Positions 52,565-61,770 are shown, numbered from the stretch's first letter. The stretch: DNA of 64,000 nt from Cellulomonas denverensis (GCF_012396125.1 NZ_JAAXOX010000001.1:248001-312000), one strand, 5' to 3'. The notes: generated from the letters alone by a model not told the origin. Program-made: numbers and translations.

Positions 52565-53467
52565 TCAGCCGCGCAGGCCGTCCACGTACTCGACCAGCCA
52601 GCCGCGGAAGTCCGGCCCGAGATCCTCCCGGTCCACCGCCAGCCGCACGGTCGCCTTGAGGTAGTCCAGCCGGTCGCCGGTGTCGTAGCGCCGACCGCGG
52701 AAGACCACGCCGTACACGCCGCCACCCTGCTCGGCGGGCATGGTCGCCAGCTCCGCCAGGGCGTCGGTGAGCTGGATCTCCCCGCCCCGGCCGGGCTCGG
52801 TGCGCCGCAGCACGTCGAAGGCCGCCGAGCTGAGCACGTACCGGCCGATCACCGCCAGGTTGCTCGGCGCCTCGTCCACCGGGGGCTTCTCCACCAGTCC
52901 GGTCACCCGCACCTGGTCCGGGTCGTCGCCACCCTCGATCGGCTCCGCCTCGGCGACCCCGTACAGCGAGATCTGGGCCGGGTCGACCTCCAGCAGGGCG
53001 ATCACCGATCCACCGGTGCGCTGCTGCAGTTCGATCATGGTCGGCAGCAGCGGGTCGCGGGCGTCGATCAGGTCGTCGCCCAGCAGCACCGCGAAGGGCT
53101 CGTCGCCCACGTGGTCGGCGGCCTGCAGCACCGCGTGCCCGAGGCCCTTGGGCTCACCCTGCCGGACGAAGTGCACGTGGCCCAGGTCGGTGGACCGGCG
53201 GACCGCGTCCAGCCGGGCCTGGTCGCCCTTCTTCTCCAGCGCGCGCTCGACCTCGGGTGCGGAGTCGAAGTGGTCCTCGATCGAGCCCTTGTTCCGGCCG
53301 GTGATGATCAGCACGTCGTCCAGACCTGCGGCGGAGGCCTCTTCCACCACGTACTGGATCGCCGGCTGGTCGACGACCGGGAGCATCTCCTTCGGGGTCG
53401 CCTTGGTCGCGGGGAGGAACCGGGTACCGAGCCCGGCCGCGGGAATGACTGCCTTGTGGATCGCCAT
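52565..53467 (-). CDS. galU: UTP-glucose-1-phosphate uridylyltransferase
   Basis: GalU makes UDP-glucose for glycans, trehalose and cell-wall polymers. The 300-residue protein shows VIPAAGLGTRFLPATKATPK, EMLPVVDQPAIQYVVEEASA, GDEPFAVLLGDDLID, and GVVFRGRRYDTGDRLDYLKA. ATG 53467 starts the conserved sequence; a -35-like TTGACG stands about 60 bases upstream. It shares an intergenic region with the divergent 5-FTHF cyclo-ligase gene. Confidence 0.97.
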   Translation of the reverse strand: MAIHKAVIPAAGLGTRFLPATKATPKEMLPVVDQPAIQYVVEEASAAGLDDVLIITGRNKGSIEDHFDSAPEVERALEKKGDQARLDAVRRSTDLGHVHFVRQGEPKGLGHAVLQAADHVGDEPFAVLLGDDLIDARDPLLPTMIELQQRTGGSVIALLEVDPAQISLYGVAEAEPIEGGDDPDQVRVTGLVEKPPVDEAPSNLAVIGRYVLSSAAFDVLRRTEPGRGGEIQLTDALAELATMPAEQGGGVYGVVFRGRRYDTGDRLDYLKATVRLAVDREDLGPDFRGWLVEYVDGLRG

Positions 53468-53532
53468 GACCGGAGGCTAACGGCACACCATTGGTCCTGC
53501 CTCGTCAATCGAATGTTTGCGACACTGGACAC

Positions 53533-54171
53533 ATGTGCGCCGCTGCTCAGCCCTATCCGCCTGCCTCGGGGGGCGGGGACATCACGGACACCAAGGACGA
53601 GTTCCGGGCGATGTTGCGGGCGGCCCGCCAGCACAGCACCGCCCGTCAGCGCGCCGAGGCCGCCGCCGCCCTGGCCGAGGTCGTCGGCACCCTGCCCGGT
53701 CTGGACCGTGCCCGCTGCGTCGCCGCCTACAGCGCCCGGCCGTCCGAGCCGGACACCACCGCCGTCCTGGAGTTGCTGGCCGCCCGCGGGATCGAGGTGC
53801 TGCTGCCGGTGCTCGGCGCCGGGCTGGCCCGCGAGTGGGCGACCTATGCCGGACCCGACGACCTGGTGCAGCGCGCGCCCGGCCGCCCGCCGGAGCCCGG
53901 CACCCCCTCGCTCGGCGCCGAGGCGCTGTCCCGCGCGGACCTGATCCTCGCGCCGGCGCTGGCGGTCGACACCTCCGGCACCCGGCTCGGCCAGGGCGGC
54001 GGCTGGTACGACCGCGCCCTGCAGCACGCCCGGCCCGGGGTGCCCGTGATCGCGCTGGTCTTCCCGGACGAGGTCTACGACGCCACCACCCGGCCGCTGC
54101 CCCGGGAGACCCACGACCGGGCGGTCGACATGGTCGCCACCCCCGAGGGCTGGCGACCGCTGCCGCACTGA
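53533..54171 (+). CDS. 5-formyltetrahydrofolate cyclo-ligase
   Basis: The enzyme converts 5-formyl-THF to 5,10-methenyl-THF using ATP. The 212-residue protein has the basic N-terminal helix TKDEFRAMLRAARQHSTARQ, VAAYSARPSEPDT, IEVLLPVL, and the family signature GTRLGQGGGWYDRAL. The C-terminal HDRAVDMVATPEGW also matches. ATG 53533 is used; an upstream ATG at 53491 would add unlikely residues. No ribosome site is clear. Divergent from galU. Confidence 0.95.
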   Translation: MCAAAQPYPPASGGGDITDTKDEFRAMLRAARQHSTARQRAEAAAALAEVVGTLPGLDRARCVAAYSARPSEPDTTAVLELLAARGIEVLLPVLGAGLAREWATYAGPDDLVQRAPGRPPEPGTPSLGAEALSRADLILAPALAVDTSGTRLGQGGGWYDRALQHARPGVPVIALVFPDEVYDATTRPLPRETHDRAVDMVATPEGWRPLPH

Positions 54172-54259
54172 TCGGAGCCACTGGACGGGGGCGCGTATCA
54201 TTGGCACTCGGACGCCGGGAGTGCCAGCCCCGGCCAGTTGATCCCCCGGGAGACGAGCA

Positions 54260-54601
54260 GTGCCCACCTACGCCTACACCTGCACCGAGTGCGGCCACTC
54301 CTTCGACATCCACCAGTCGTTCAGCGACGACGCGCTGACCGAATGCCCGAACTGCGGCGGCAAGCTGCGCAAGCTGTTCTCCAGCGTGGGCGTGGTGTTC
54401 AAGGGCTCCGGCTTCTACCGCACCGACTCGCGCTCGGGCTCGACGTCCAGCAGCGCCCCGGCCAAGTCCGGTGGCAACAGCACGACCGGGACGTCGAGCA
54501 GCAGCAGCTCCACCAGCAGCACGTCCACGACGAGCAGCACCAGCACGCCGAGCACCGGGTCGAGCAGCAGCTCGGCCACCAGCGCACCGGCCGCCGGCTG
54601 A
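54260..54601 (+). CDS. FmdB-family zinc-ribbon protein with Ser/Thr-rich tail
   Basis: A 113-residue protein. The first 45 residues form the FmdB regulatory zinc ribbon with cysteine pairs CTEC and CPNC (MPTYAYTCTECGHSFDIHQS). Residues 52-113 are nearly all Ser, Thr, Gly and Ala, likely disordered. The function of these common actinobacterial proteins is not settled. It has a GTG start with GGGAGA upstream. A strong hairpin terminator follows. Confidence 0.9.
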   Translation: MPTYAYTCTECGHSFDIHQSFSDDALTECPNCGGKLRKLFSSVGVVFKGSGFYRTDSRSGSTSSSAPAKSGGNSTTGTSSSSSSTSSTSTTSSTSTPSTGSSSSSATSAPAAG

Positions 54602-54606
54602 CCCCC

Positions 54607-54672
54607 GCCCGGGAACCCGGGCCCGTCATCTGTCCACAGCCCCTGCGGACCTCTCCTGGTCCCCAGGGGCTG
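54607..54672 (+). terminator. Two hairpins after the FmdB gene
   Basis: GCCCGGG-AA-CCCGGGC (54607-54622) is followed by a longer hairpin: CAGCCCCTG (54637-54645) with CAGGGGCTG (54664-54672), extended inward by GGACC/GGTCC. The second stem of 14 pairs with one mismatch is the probable terminator. Confidence 0.7.
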
Positions 54673-54717
54673 TGTGCTGCGCCCCCGCGGGCAGTGCCGC
54701 CGACCTAGCGTCCCGGC

Positions 54718-55536
54718 ATGCCACGCCCCAGCTTCGCCCCGACCGTCGCACCCGGTGCTGTGCGGCCGAGCCACCGCGAGACGCCCTGTTCTGCGCCGCC
54801 CATCCGCCGCGAGCCGCCGCTCGGACACGCGACGGCCGCCGGGTACTCACGAGGCTCCAGCACCAGGCCGGGCCCGGGCCGCCGCCCGCCGGGCGGTCCG
54901 GACCGTCGCCCGGCCAGCGGACGACACCTGGCGCTGCGGTTGACCCTGTGGCGGCTCCGGCGACCGGCCGCGGCCGTGTGCGCCGCGCTCGCCGCGTTCC
55001 TCGCACTCCAGGTACTGCGCTCCCCCGGCCCACCGACCGCAGCCGTCATGGTGGCCGCCCGCGACCTCCCCGCCGGGAACACGCTGACCGCCGGAGACCT
55101 CACCCTGCGCGCCCTGCCCCGGTCGGCCGTGCCGGAGGGCAGCGCCGAGGACGCCTCCGGACTGGTCGGCTCCCGCACCGCCGTCGCGGTCCCGGCCGGC
55201 CTCCCCCTGGTCCCCGGGCTGCTCACCGACAGCACTGCCACCGGCCCGCCGGGCACCGTGGTGGTCCCGGTCCGGTTCGCCGACGACTCCACCGCAGCTC
55301 TGCTCACCCCGGGCCGCCGGATCGACGTGGTCAGCGCCCCACTCGGCGGCAAGCCACACACCGTCGCCACCGGCGCCCTGGTGCTCACCGCCGCCGACCC
55401 GGGCAGCACCGGCGGCCTGCTCGGCGGCTCCGACCCCGCGACCGGGCCCCTGCTGCTCGCCGTCGACCCGGCAGACGCCGTCGGGCTCAGCGCCGCCAGC
55501 GCCTCCACCGGCCTGTCGGCGATCCTCGTGGAATGA
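54718..55536 (+). CDS. SAF-domain (CpaB/RcpC-like) membrane protein
   Basis: The 272-residue protein has a basic, Pro-rich cytoplasmic N-terminus, one membrane helix (about 82-100: AAAVCAALAAFLALQVL), and an external SAF domain with VMVAARDLPAGNTLTAGDLT, RALPRSAVP and the flanking strand pair GTVVVPVRFADDS. RcpC/CpaB proteins belong to Flp/Tad pilus systems, but no tad genes are in the window, so the context for a pilus is missing. It is upstream of mscL. Confidence 0.8.
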   Translation: MPRPSFAPTVAPGAVRPSHRETPCSAPPIRREPPLGHATAAGYSRGSSTRPGPGRRPPGGPDRRPASGRHLALRLTLWRLRRPAAAVCAALAAFLALQVLRSPGPPTAAVMVAARDLPAGNTLTAGDLTLRALPRSAVPEGSAEDASGLVGSRTAVAVPAGLPLVPGLLTDSTATGPPGTVVVPVRFADDSTAALLTPGRRIDVVSAPLGGKPHTVATGALVLTAADPGSTGGLLGGSDPATGPLLLAVDPADAVGLSAASASTGLSAILVE

Positions 55537-55575
55537 TGCGAACAAATGCCGCGAAACGATCAGAGCGAGGGGCCG

Positions 55576-56130
55576 ATGAGCGAGGCAGTGAACAAGAGCC
55601 TGCGGGCTGCGGGTGACCGGGCCAAGGGGCTGGCCGCGGTGTTCCAGGGATTCAAGGACTTCATCTCCCGGGGCAACGCGATCGAACTCGCGGTCGGCGT
55701 CGTCATCGGCGCGGCCTTCGGCTCCGTGGTCACCGCGATCCAGAACGGCCTGATCGCCCCCCTGATCGCGATGATCTTCGGCAAGCCGGACATCTCCAGC
55801 CTCTGGGTCATCTCCGGCCGCAACGACGCCGAGATCAACGTGGGCATGATCCTCAACGCCCTGCTGCAGTTCCTGATCACCGCGGCCGCGATCTACTTCA
55901 TCATCGTGCTGCCGTTGAACAAGCTCGCCGAGCGCCGCAAGAAGGGTGTGGAGGCCGAGCCCGCCCGGCCGTCCGAGGACATCCTGCTGCTCCAGGAGAT
56001 CCGCGACCTGCTCGCCGCCCAGTCCAGCACCGCGCTGCGCGCCGACACCAACCAGCCGCCCGCCCCCGGCACCCCCGAGGCCCCCGGCAGCCCCGAGGCC
56101 CGCGGTGGCTCCGGGGCGCACCGCCTCTAG
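55576..56130 (+). CDS. mscL: Large-conductance mechanosensitive channel
   Basis: MscL opens under membrane tension to release solutes on osmotic downshock. The 184-residue protein has the amphipathic N-terminal helix and FQGFKDFISRGNAIELAVGV, TM1 VVIGAAFGSVVTAIQNGLIA, TM2 ALLQFLITAAAIYFIIVLPL then NKLAERR. The C-terminal cytoplasmic region is longer than E. coli MscL and ends in Pro/Gly-rich sequence. ATG 55576 has GAGGGG upstream; a frame-open ATG at 55546 is less likely. A 9-bp minisatellite begins right after the stop. Confidence 0.97.
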   Translation: MSEAVNKSLRAAGDRAKGLAAVFQGFKDFISRGNAIELAVGVVIGAAFGSVVTAIQNGLIAPLIAMIFGKPDISSLWVISGRNDAEINVGMILNALLQFLITAAAIYFIIVLPLNKLAERRKKGVEAEPARPSEDILLLQEIRDLLAAQSSTALRADTNQPPAPGTPEAPGSPEARGGSGAHRL

Positions 56131-56220
56131 CCGTCCGGGCCGTCCGGGCCGCCCGAGCCGTCCGAGCCGTCCGGGCCGCCCGAGCCGTCCGGGCCGTCCG
56201 GGCGGTCCGGGCCGTCCGGG
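56131..56220. repeat. Ten-unit 9-bp minisatellite
   Basis: Ten consecutive 9-bp units (CCGTCCGGG with variants CCGCCCGAG, CCGTCCGAG, CGGTCCGGG) occupy exactly 90 bases, starting immediately after the mscL stop codon at 56128-56130 and ending before GATCTC. It is untranslated in the mscL frame. Confidence 0.9.
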
Positions 56221-56269
56221 GATCTCACCGCAGCGGCCGCAGTGCCGCCGGCGGTGGGATGATCGTGCC

Positions 56270-56467
56270 GTGACCGAGCCCGCCACCCCCGACCAGCAAC
56301 CGCCGCGACCCCGGCGGCACCGCCGGGTGGTGCGAGTCGGTGGCGAGGACGCCGGCCCGGTCACCCCGCGGCGCAGCGCCGACGACTCCGACACCGGCTG
56401 GGGCGACCGGCCCGCCGACAGCAACGACGACCGCCTGATCCGGGACGTGCCGCCGCACTGGGGCTGA
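56270..56467 (+). CDS. Small conserved protein ending DVPPHWG
   Basis: A 65-residue, charged, Pro/Arg-rich protein starting at GTG 56270 (VTEPATPDQQPPRPRRHRRV) and ending LIRDVPPHWG. Such short proteins with a D-x-P-P-H-W ending occur in actinobacterial genomes; function is unknown. No signal peptide or membrane segment. It follows mscL across the minisatellite. Confidence 0.65.
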   Translation: MTEPATPDQQPPRPRRHRRVVRVGGEDAGPVTPRRSADDSDTGWGDRPADSNDDRLIRDVPPHWG

Positions 56468-56675
56468 CCGCCGGCGTGCCGGCGCCACCGCGAGCAGACA
56501 GCCGCTGCACCCGCGTCCTGCCGGAGCGCACCTGGCGTCACCCGCGCGCGGACCGAGCACAGCCGCGACCGGACGCATCCACCAGCCATGGCTGCCCGGG
56601 CCAACTCCAGGCGCGCGCACCGGCTGAACCGGCGCGGCGGCGGCGCGTGCCCTCCGACCGCAGGCCCGACGCGGG

Positions 56676-59600
56676 TCAGCCGAGCGCGCGCCGGACCGCC
56701 GCCGACACCACCGCGTCCACCCGCGCGCCACGACGGGTCACGCCGAGCTCCAGCCGGAGTTCGGCGGCGAGCTGCGACTCGGTGCGCTCGACGCCGTCGG
56801 CCATCATCCAGGCGACCAGTTCGTCCAGTTGGTCGTCGGAGTACGCGCTGATCGGCAGGCCGGGCCGGACATCCGGCCGCGGGCCGGGGGCGTCACCGGG
56901 CATCGCCTTCGGGATCACCGGGATCGCACCGGTCATGGCGGCCGCGGCCTCCATCACCCCGGGGATGTCCGCCGCGACCAGCGGCAGGGTCCCGGTGCGC
57001 GGACGGGCGGGGTCGTCGTCCAGCAGCGGGACGGCCCGCGGCGTGCCGGTCTCGTCGGTCCGGGTGGTCTCGGCGCCGGACGGCTCGGGGGTGGCGCCGG
57101 GGGTCTCGAAGCCGGGCACGGTCCAGGTCGGTGCGGTCATCGCGGGCGGCTCACCGTCGCGAGCACCACCACCGACCGGCAGACCGGCGTCGGTGGGCAG
57201 GCCGATCACCGACAGTGCACCGGTGGAGGGGGCGGGCTCCAGGTCGGCGGCGGGCACCACCGGCACGTCGCCGAGCAGCGACATCGAGCGCTGGCGGTCG
57301 GCCCGGGCGCGCTCCACCTCGCGGTCGGCGACCGCGTGCACGGCGCGGCGGATCCGGTCCACCTCGGCGTCGGGGTCGATGAACGCGGCGACCGACCAGA
57401 CCCGGACCACGCTCCAGCCCAGCCGTTCCAGACGCTCGGGGACCTGGCGGTCGCGCACCCGGACGCTCGGTTCGCGGACGTAGGAGTCGTCGTCGGTGAG
57501 CACGGCCACCAGCAGGCGACCGGGCAGGTCGGGGTGGCCGACCGCCATCGGCAGCCGCAGGCCACCGGGCAGGCCGTAGTCGAGTTCGACCACCAGGCCG
57601 TGCCGCCAGAGGCGCTCGGCCAGGTCGACCACCAGCCGGTCGGTGACGGTCGGCTCGTCCTGCCCGGCACCGTCGACGGTGCTGGCGGTGACGGAGTCGG
57701 GGCGCGAGCCGGACTCGGCGGACGAGGCGGCGGCACCGGTGACCGGGGCGTCCGAACTCGGGTGCACCCCACCACCGGTCGGGGCGGTGGCATCGGTCCG
57801 GGCCGTGGCATCGGAGGCGGAGCCCGCACCAGCGGCCGAGGTCCCGGCACCGGAGGCGTCACCGGCAGTCGAGGCCCCGGCACCATCGGCCGCGTCGGCA
57901 CCGGACTCGTCGGCGTCGCCCGCCTCCCCGGCGGCCTGGCGGGCCATGTCGGCCAGCAGATCGGGGTCCCCGGCGGCGCGGCGCTCGGCGAAGGACAGAA
58001 GGTCGGCGTACAGCTGCGGTCCGGCGCCGCGCAGGCGGTGCGGGTCGAGCTGGTCGGCGGTCAGGCAGCTCACCACGTCCAGCCGGTGCCGGGTGACACC
58101 GAGCGCGGCGAGCAGCAGGCCGTCGCCGCCCTCGTCACTGATCGGCCCGAAGCGGTGCAACACCCGGCCGTGCGGCGTGCGGCCGAAGCCGAAGGACAGC
58201 ACCACCGCGTCCCGGCGCAGCCCGGCGATCGAGGTCAGGTCGGTGACCACGAAGGGTTCGGGCCGCCCGGCGTCCAGTGCCGCGGCCAATGCGGGGTTGC
58301 CGCGAACCTGGGACAGCACGGCCTCCCGGATCTGGGCGGTGTGCAGCGGCGAGGCGGTGATGACCGCCAGCGACTCCTCCGGCCGGTTGAAGGCGTGGTC
58401 GGCGACCAGCTCGACCACCCGGTCGACCTCGGCGCGGGTGCTCTGCACGGTGCCGGAGTCGTCGGGCATGCCGGTGCCGTCCACCGGGTGGAAGCCGACC
58501 GCGGCGGCCTCGGTGGGCAGCGGGGTCGGGCTGAGCACCCCGGCGTAGCCGTGCCCGGCCAGGAACGCGGTCAGGTACGGGTCGCGGCGGGAACCGTCGG
58601 CGTGCAGCGCCACCCGGGGCAGCACCGCAGCGAGTTCGGTGACCGCGGACCCGGAGGCGCAGCGCGGGTCGCCGATCACGACCACCTGGCGACCACGGGC
58701 CAGCGCGGGCAGCAGCACCTCGACCGGCAGGTGGTCGGCGGCGTCCAGCACCACCAGGTCGACGGTGCGGGTGGCGGGCAGCACCTGCGGGACCAGCATC
58801 GGCGCGGCGGCCAGCACCGGGCGCAGCCGGCGGGCGACGTCGCCGTAGCGGCTCATCGCCTCCAGCAGCCCGCTGAACCGGTCCTCGACCAGCTCGCCGA
58901 ACAGTGCCTCGGTCTGCTCCGGGTGCTGGTCCATCGCGTGCCGGGTGTGGGCGGCGGCGCGGGTGCGGACCGGCGCGGCCAGCGACTCGATCTGGGCGTG
59001 GTCCAGCTGCCGGTACTCGGCGACCAGGCGGCCGAGGCTGCGGCCGTCGTACCCGGCCAGCGCCGGGTCGGCGGTGATGATCTGCTCGAAGACGGTGCTC
59101 CACCAGGCCAGGTCGAGCTCCGGGCCGACCAGCCAGGCGGGCACCCGCCGGTCGGCGAGGTCGTAGAGCAGCGGTTCGAGGCCGGCGGCGCGCAGGTCGC
59201 GCACCAGGCGGCTGCGCTCGGGCACGGCGGGCAGGGCGTCGGCCCCGGCCAGCAGCCGCTCGATCCGCTCGGCGACCTGCCGCACCGGGGTGGCGACCAG
59301 CTCGCCGCCCTCGGGGGTGCCGGCCAGCACCGGTGCCAGGGCGTCCAGGTCGGCCCGCACCTGCTGGTACTCGGCCTCGATCTGCGCCATCCCGGCGGGC
59401 AGCTGCGGCCAGCCACCGGCGGCGCAGTGCCGGCGCCAGACCTCGCGCTGGTGCTGGGCGTTGGCCAGGGCGGCGTGCAGGTCGTCGACGTGCCGACCCG
59501 GGCGCAACAGGTCCTTGGCCTGCTTCTTCAACCGGCGGCGCAGCCAGAAGCCCATCGGCTGGTCGTGCTCGGTCCGCCACGCCTTGGTCGCGGTGGCGGC

Positions 59601-61397
59601 GACCAGGTCGGCCACGCTGCGCTCGAAGACGATCGGCTGGAAGTCGTCCAGGGTGCCGCGGACCCCCGCGAGCACGGTGAGCTGCTCACCCCAGCCCTGC
59701 ACGGAGGTGGCCGGGGCGAAGCCGGTGGCCTCGGCGACCTCGGCGATCCGGCGCTGCAACAGGGCCAGACCGTCCGGTCCGGCCAGCCGGCGCACCCGCT
59801 CCAGGGTCTGGTCGGCCTGCTGGGCGGTGTCCAGCGCGGCGCCGTACCAGGGGGTGTCGACCGGGCGCAGGGTGAAGGCGCCCACCTCGGCGGCGGCGCG
59901 CAGCGACTCGGCCAGCGCGGCGCGGCGCTCGGCGGTCAGCTCCCGTGCGACGGCCGGGTCGAGCCGGACCGTGGTGCTCGGGGTCGGACGGGCGGCGGTC
60001 AGCGCGGCCAGTGCCTGGAAGGCGTCGTAGGCGGAGACCCCCCACGGCTCGCGGGCGACGTGCAGCCCGGACAGGTAACCCCGCAGTCGCTCGCGGTGCG
60101 CGACCAGCGACGACCGCAGGGCGGCGGTCCGTGCCGGGTCGCCCGGGTCGGCCTCCAGGGTCATCGCGCCAAGCAACCGCCGTCCGGCCGCCGAGCGCCA
60201 GCCCGCGTCCGGGGCGATGTCCAGCAGGACGTCCCCGACGCCCAACCGGTCCAGCCGCTCGGCCAGCGCGATCGCGGCGCGGCGGTGCCCGGGCACGTAG
60301 AGCACGGTGCGGCCGTCGGCGGCGGCATCGGCGACCAGGGCGGCCACGGTGCCGGTGACATCACTGTCGGCGGGCGCGTCGACGAAGGCGTGCGCGCCGG
60401 TGGCGACCACGTCCAGCACGTGCTGCTGCGCCGGGTCCAGGTCACCCACCCCGCGCTCGGCGGACGGATCCCGGTCGCCGGGCACCGGGTCGGGCAGCAC
60501 CGGCTGCACCAGCCCGTCGCCCGCACCGGCCAGCGCGGCGACCAGCTCGTGCCGGTCCAGCCCGGCGGACAGCCGGTCCAGGTCGTCGACCAGCACCTGT
60601 CCGGGGTGGACGAAGGTGCCCGCCACGATCCGGTCGGTGAGCTGGAAGTCCTCCAGCACGGCGGCGCCGAGCGACCCCAACCGGTTCAGGGCCTCCTGCG
60701 GGTCGAAGCCGCTGCCGGTGAACGCGCTGCGGGCGACTGCACCCGGGTCGAGCAGGGCGCCGCGGCCGCGCAGCGCCCGGGCCAGCACCGGGTTGACCTC
60801 CAGCGAGGGCTCCAGGCTCAGCTCGTAGTCGCTCTCCGCGGTGCCCCGGGCCTGCAGGGTGACCGGGCGCAGCAGCACCGGTGCGCGGACGGTCCGGCCC
60901 ACCGGCTGCTCGTCGCGCTGCTCGGGCTCGGACCGGCCGGCCCGGGTCGCGGTGGCCAGCGCGGCGACATCGTCCGTGGCGGTGTCCGGCGTGGTCCGCT
61001 CGGTCCAGCTCGCCAGCCCGATCGCCAGGTAGGTCGGCGCGATGCCGTACTGCTGGGCGTAGGTGGCGGCCCGGGCGGACACGGCCCGGGCGCGGCGGCG
61101 GGCGGAGCCGAGGGCGGCGTCCTCCCGGACCAGGTTCGACAGCCGGGTCGGCCGCCCGGCGAACAACTGGGCGATGCCCGAGGGGTGCGCGACCGTGAGG
61201 TCGAGCGCGGCGTCCCCGAGCAGGCCGACGTCGGCCAGGGTGGAGCCACCGGCGGCCTCGACCAGAGCCGATCTCCAGTCCGCCACCGACTGCGCCACCA
61301 GCTCGGCGGCAGAGGGCTGCTCGACTTCCTCGACCGGGGCGGGACGGGTCACGTCGCCGGCCTCCGGCTGCTCGTTGCGGCGCGCGGGGACATTCAC
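56676..61397 (-). CDS. Giant SF1-helicase/nuclease-like protein with degenerate catalytic motifs
   Basis: A 1573-residue protein of the DUF4011-helicase-nuclease type. An N-terminal helical domain (about 30-310) precedes an SF1-like core. The core's motif I region at about 340-350 is VDAPADSDVTGT instead of G-x-P-G-T-G-K-T, and motif II (about 880) is VVLDAADHL instead of D-E-A. Motif III-like IGDPRCASG and motif VI-like LGVTRHRLDVVSC remain. An Ala/Gly linker (about 1150-1220) leads to an MTES_1575/VSR-like nuclease fold (about 1240-1380: RLERLGWSVVRVWSV) whose acidic residues are also replaced. A small C-terminal DUF3320-like helical domain ends it. Probably non-catalytic. GTG start. Confidence 0.85.
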   Translation of the reverse strand: MNVPARRNEQPEAGDVTRPAPVEEVEQPSAAELVAQSVADWRSALVEAAGGSTLADVGLLGDAALDLTVAHPSGIAQLFAGRPTRLSNLVREDAALGSARRRARAVSARAATYAQQYGIAPTYLAIGLASWTERTTPDTATDDVAALATATRAGRSEPEQRDEQPVGRTVRAPVLLRPVTLQARGTAESDYELSLEPSLEVNPVLARALRGRGALLDPGAVARSAFTGSGFDPQEALNRLGSLGAAVLEDFQLTDRIVAGTFVHPGQVLVDDLDRLSAGLDRHELVAALAGAGDGLVQPVLPDPVPGDRDPSAERGVGDLDPAQQHVLDVVATGAHAFVDAPADSDVTGTVAALVADAAADGRTVLYVPGHRRAAIALAERLDRLGVGDVLLDIAPDAGWRSAAGRRLLGAMTLEADPGDPARTAALRSSLVAHRERLRGYLSGLHVAREPWGVSAYDAFQALAALTAARPTPSTTVRLDPAVARELTAERRAALAESLRAAAEVGAFTLRPVDTPWYGAALDTAQQADQTLERVRRLAGPDGLALLQRRIAEVAEATGFAPATSVQGWGEQLTVLAGVRGTLDDFQPIVFERSVADLVAATATKAWRTEHDQPMGFWLRRRLKKQAKDLLRPGRHVDDLHAALANAQHQREVWRRHCAAGGWPQLPAGMAQIEAEYQQVRADLDALAPVLAGTPEGGELVATPVRQVAERIERLLAGADALPAVPERSRLVRDLRAAGLEPLLYDLADRRVPAWLVGPELDLAWWSTVFEQIITADPALAGYDGRSLGRLVAEYRQLDHAQIESLAAPVRTRAAAHTRHAMDQHPEQTEALFGELVEDRFSGLLEAMSRYGDVARRLRPVLAAAPMLVPQVLPATRTVDLVVLDAADHLPVEVLLPALARGRQVVVIGDPRCASGSAVTELAAVLPRVALHADGSRRDPYLTAFLAGHGYAGVLSPTPLPTEAAAVGFHPVDGTGMPDDSGTVQSTRAEVDRVVELVADHAFNRPEESLAVITASPLHTAQIREAVLSQVRGNPALAAALDAGRPEPFVVTDLTSIAGLRRDAVVLSFGFGRTPHGRVLHRFGPISDEGGDGLLLAALGVTRHRLDVVSCLTADQLDPHRLRGAGPQLYADLLSFAERRAAGDPDLLADMARQAAGEAGDADESGADAADGAGASTAGDASGAGTSAAGAGSASDATARTDATAPTGGGVHPSSDAPVTGAAASSAESGSRPDSVTASTVDGAGQDEPTVTDRLVVDLAERLWRHGLVVELDYGLPGGLRLPMAVGHPDLPGRLLVAVLTDDDSYVREPSVRVRDRQVPERLERLGWSVVRVWSVAAFIDPDAEVDRIRRAVHAVADREVERARADRQRSMSLLGDVPVVPAADLEPAPSTGALSVIGLPTDAGLPVGGGARDGEPPAMTAPTWTVPGFETPGATPEPSGAETTRTDETGTPRAVPLLDDDPARPRTGTLPLVAADIPGVMEAAAAMTGAIPVIPKAMPGDAPGPRPDVRPGLPISAYSDDQLDELVAWMMADGVERTESQLAAELRLELGVTRRGARVDAVVSAAVRRALG

Positions 61398-61599
61398 CCT
61401 GGAACGCTAACCGGGCGGGCTGCCGGTGACTCGGCGGCGCGCCGCTGTCCCGGGTGATCATGCGGAAGTTGGCCGGGGATTCGCGGTCTTTGTCCCCATT
61501 CCGGCGGCTGCCGAGCGACGATGCTCGAGGCGAGGGCCGGGGAGTCTGAGGACAGTGCGCGCCGCGCAGGGGGCAGGCGACGCGCACCGTCTGCCGAGA

Positions 61600-61628
61600 A
61601 CTATGACGCGACAACCGTCGAGGGTCAA
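61600..61628 (-). promoter_or_regulatory. Sigma-A-type promoter for the giant helicase-like gene
   Basis: On the minus strand TTGACC (61628-61623) and CATAGT (61605-61600) are separated by exactly 17 bases. It would give a leader of roughly 195 bases before the GTG at 61397. Good consensus and spacing, but no other evidence. Confidence 0.5.
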
Positions 61629-61710
61629 CCGACGTCGTGAGCGTTCACACAGCCTGGTCACAGCCACACCGGCGTTTCGCCAGGTGGGCTTCCATGGGGG
61701 TGACCGACCT

Positions 61711-61770
61711 CACGTCCACCGGGGTGGACGTGGATGCCGACGGGGCCCGTCAGCCGCAGCGGGCCCCGTC
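61711..61770. other. Two adjacent perfect hairpins
   Basis: CACGTCCACC-GG-GGTGGACGTG (61711-61732) and GACGGGGCCCG (61739-61749) with CGGGCCCCGTC (61760-61770). The second looks like a terminator stem (11 bp). What they terminate is unclear, since no gene abuts them. Confidence 0.5.

Noticed and set aside
56131..56220. CRISPR array
   Set aside because: Units are 9 bp with no spacers; this is a simple minisatellite.
56829..61457. Plus-strand 1542-residue frame opposite the giant helicase-like gene
   Set aside because: Gly/Arg/His/Gln-rich low-complexity composition is the typical antisense shadow of a GC-rich minus-strand gene.
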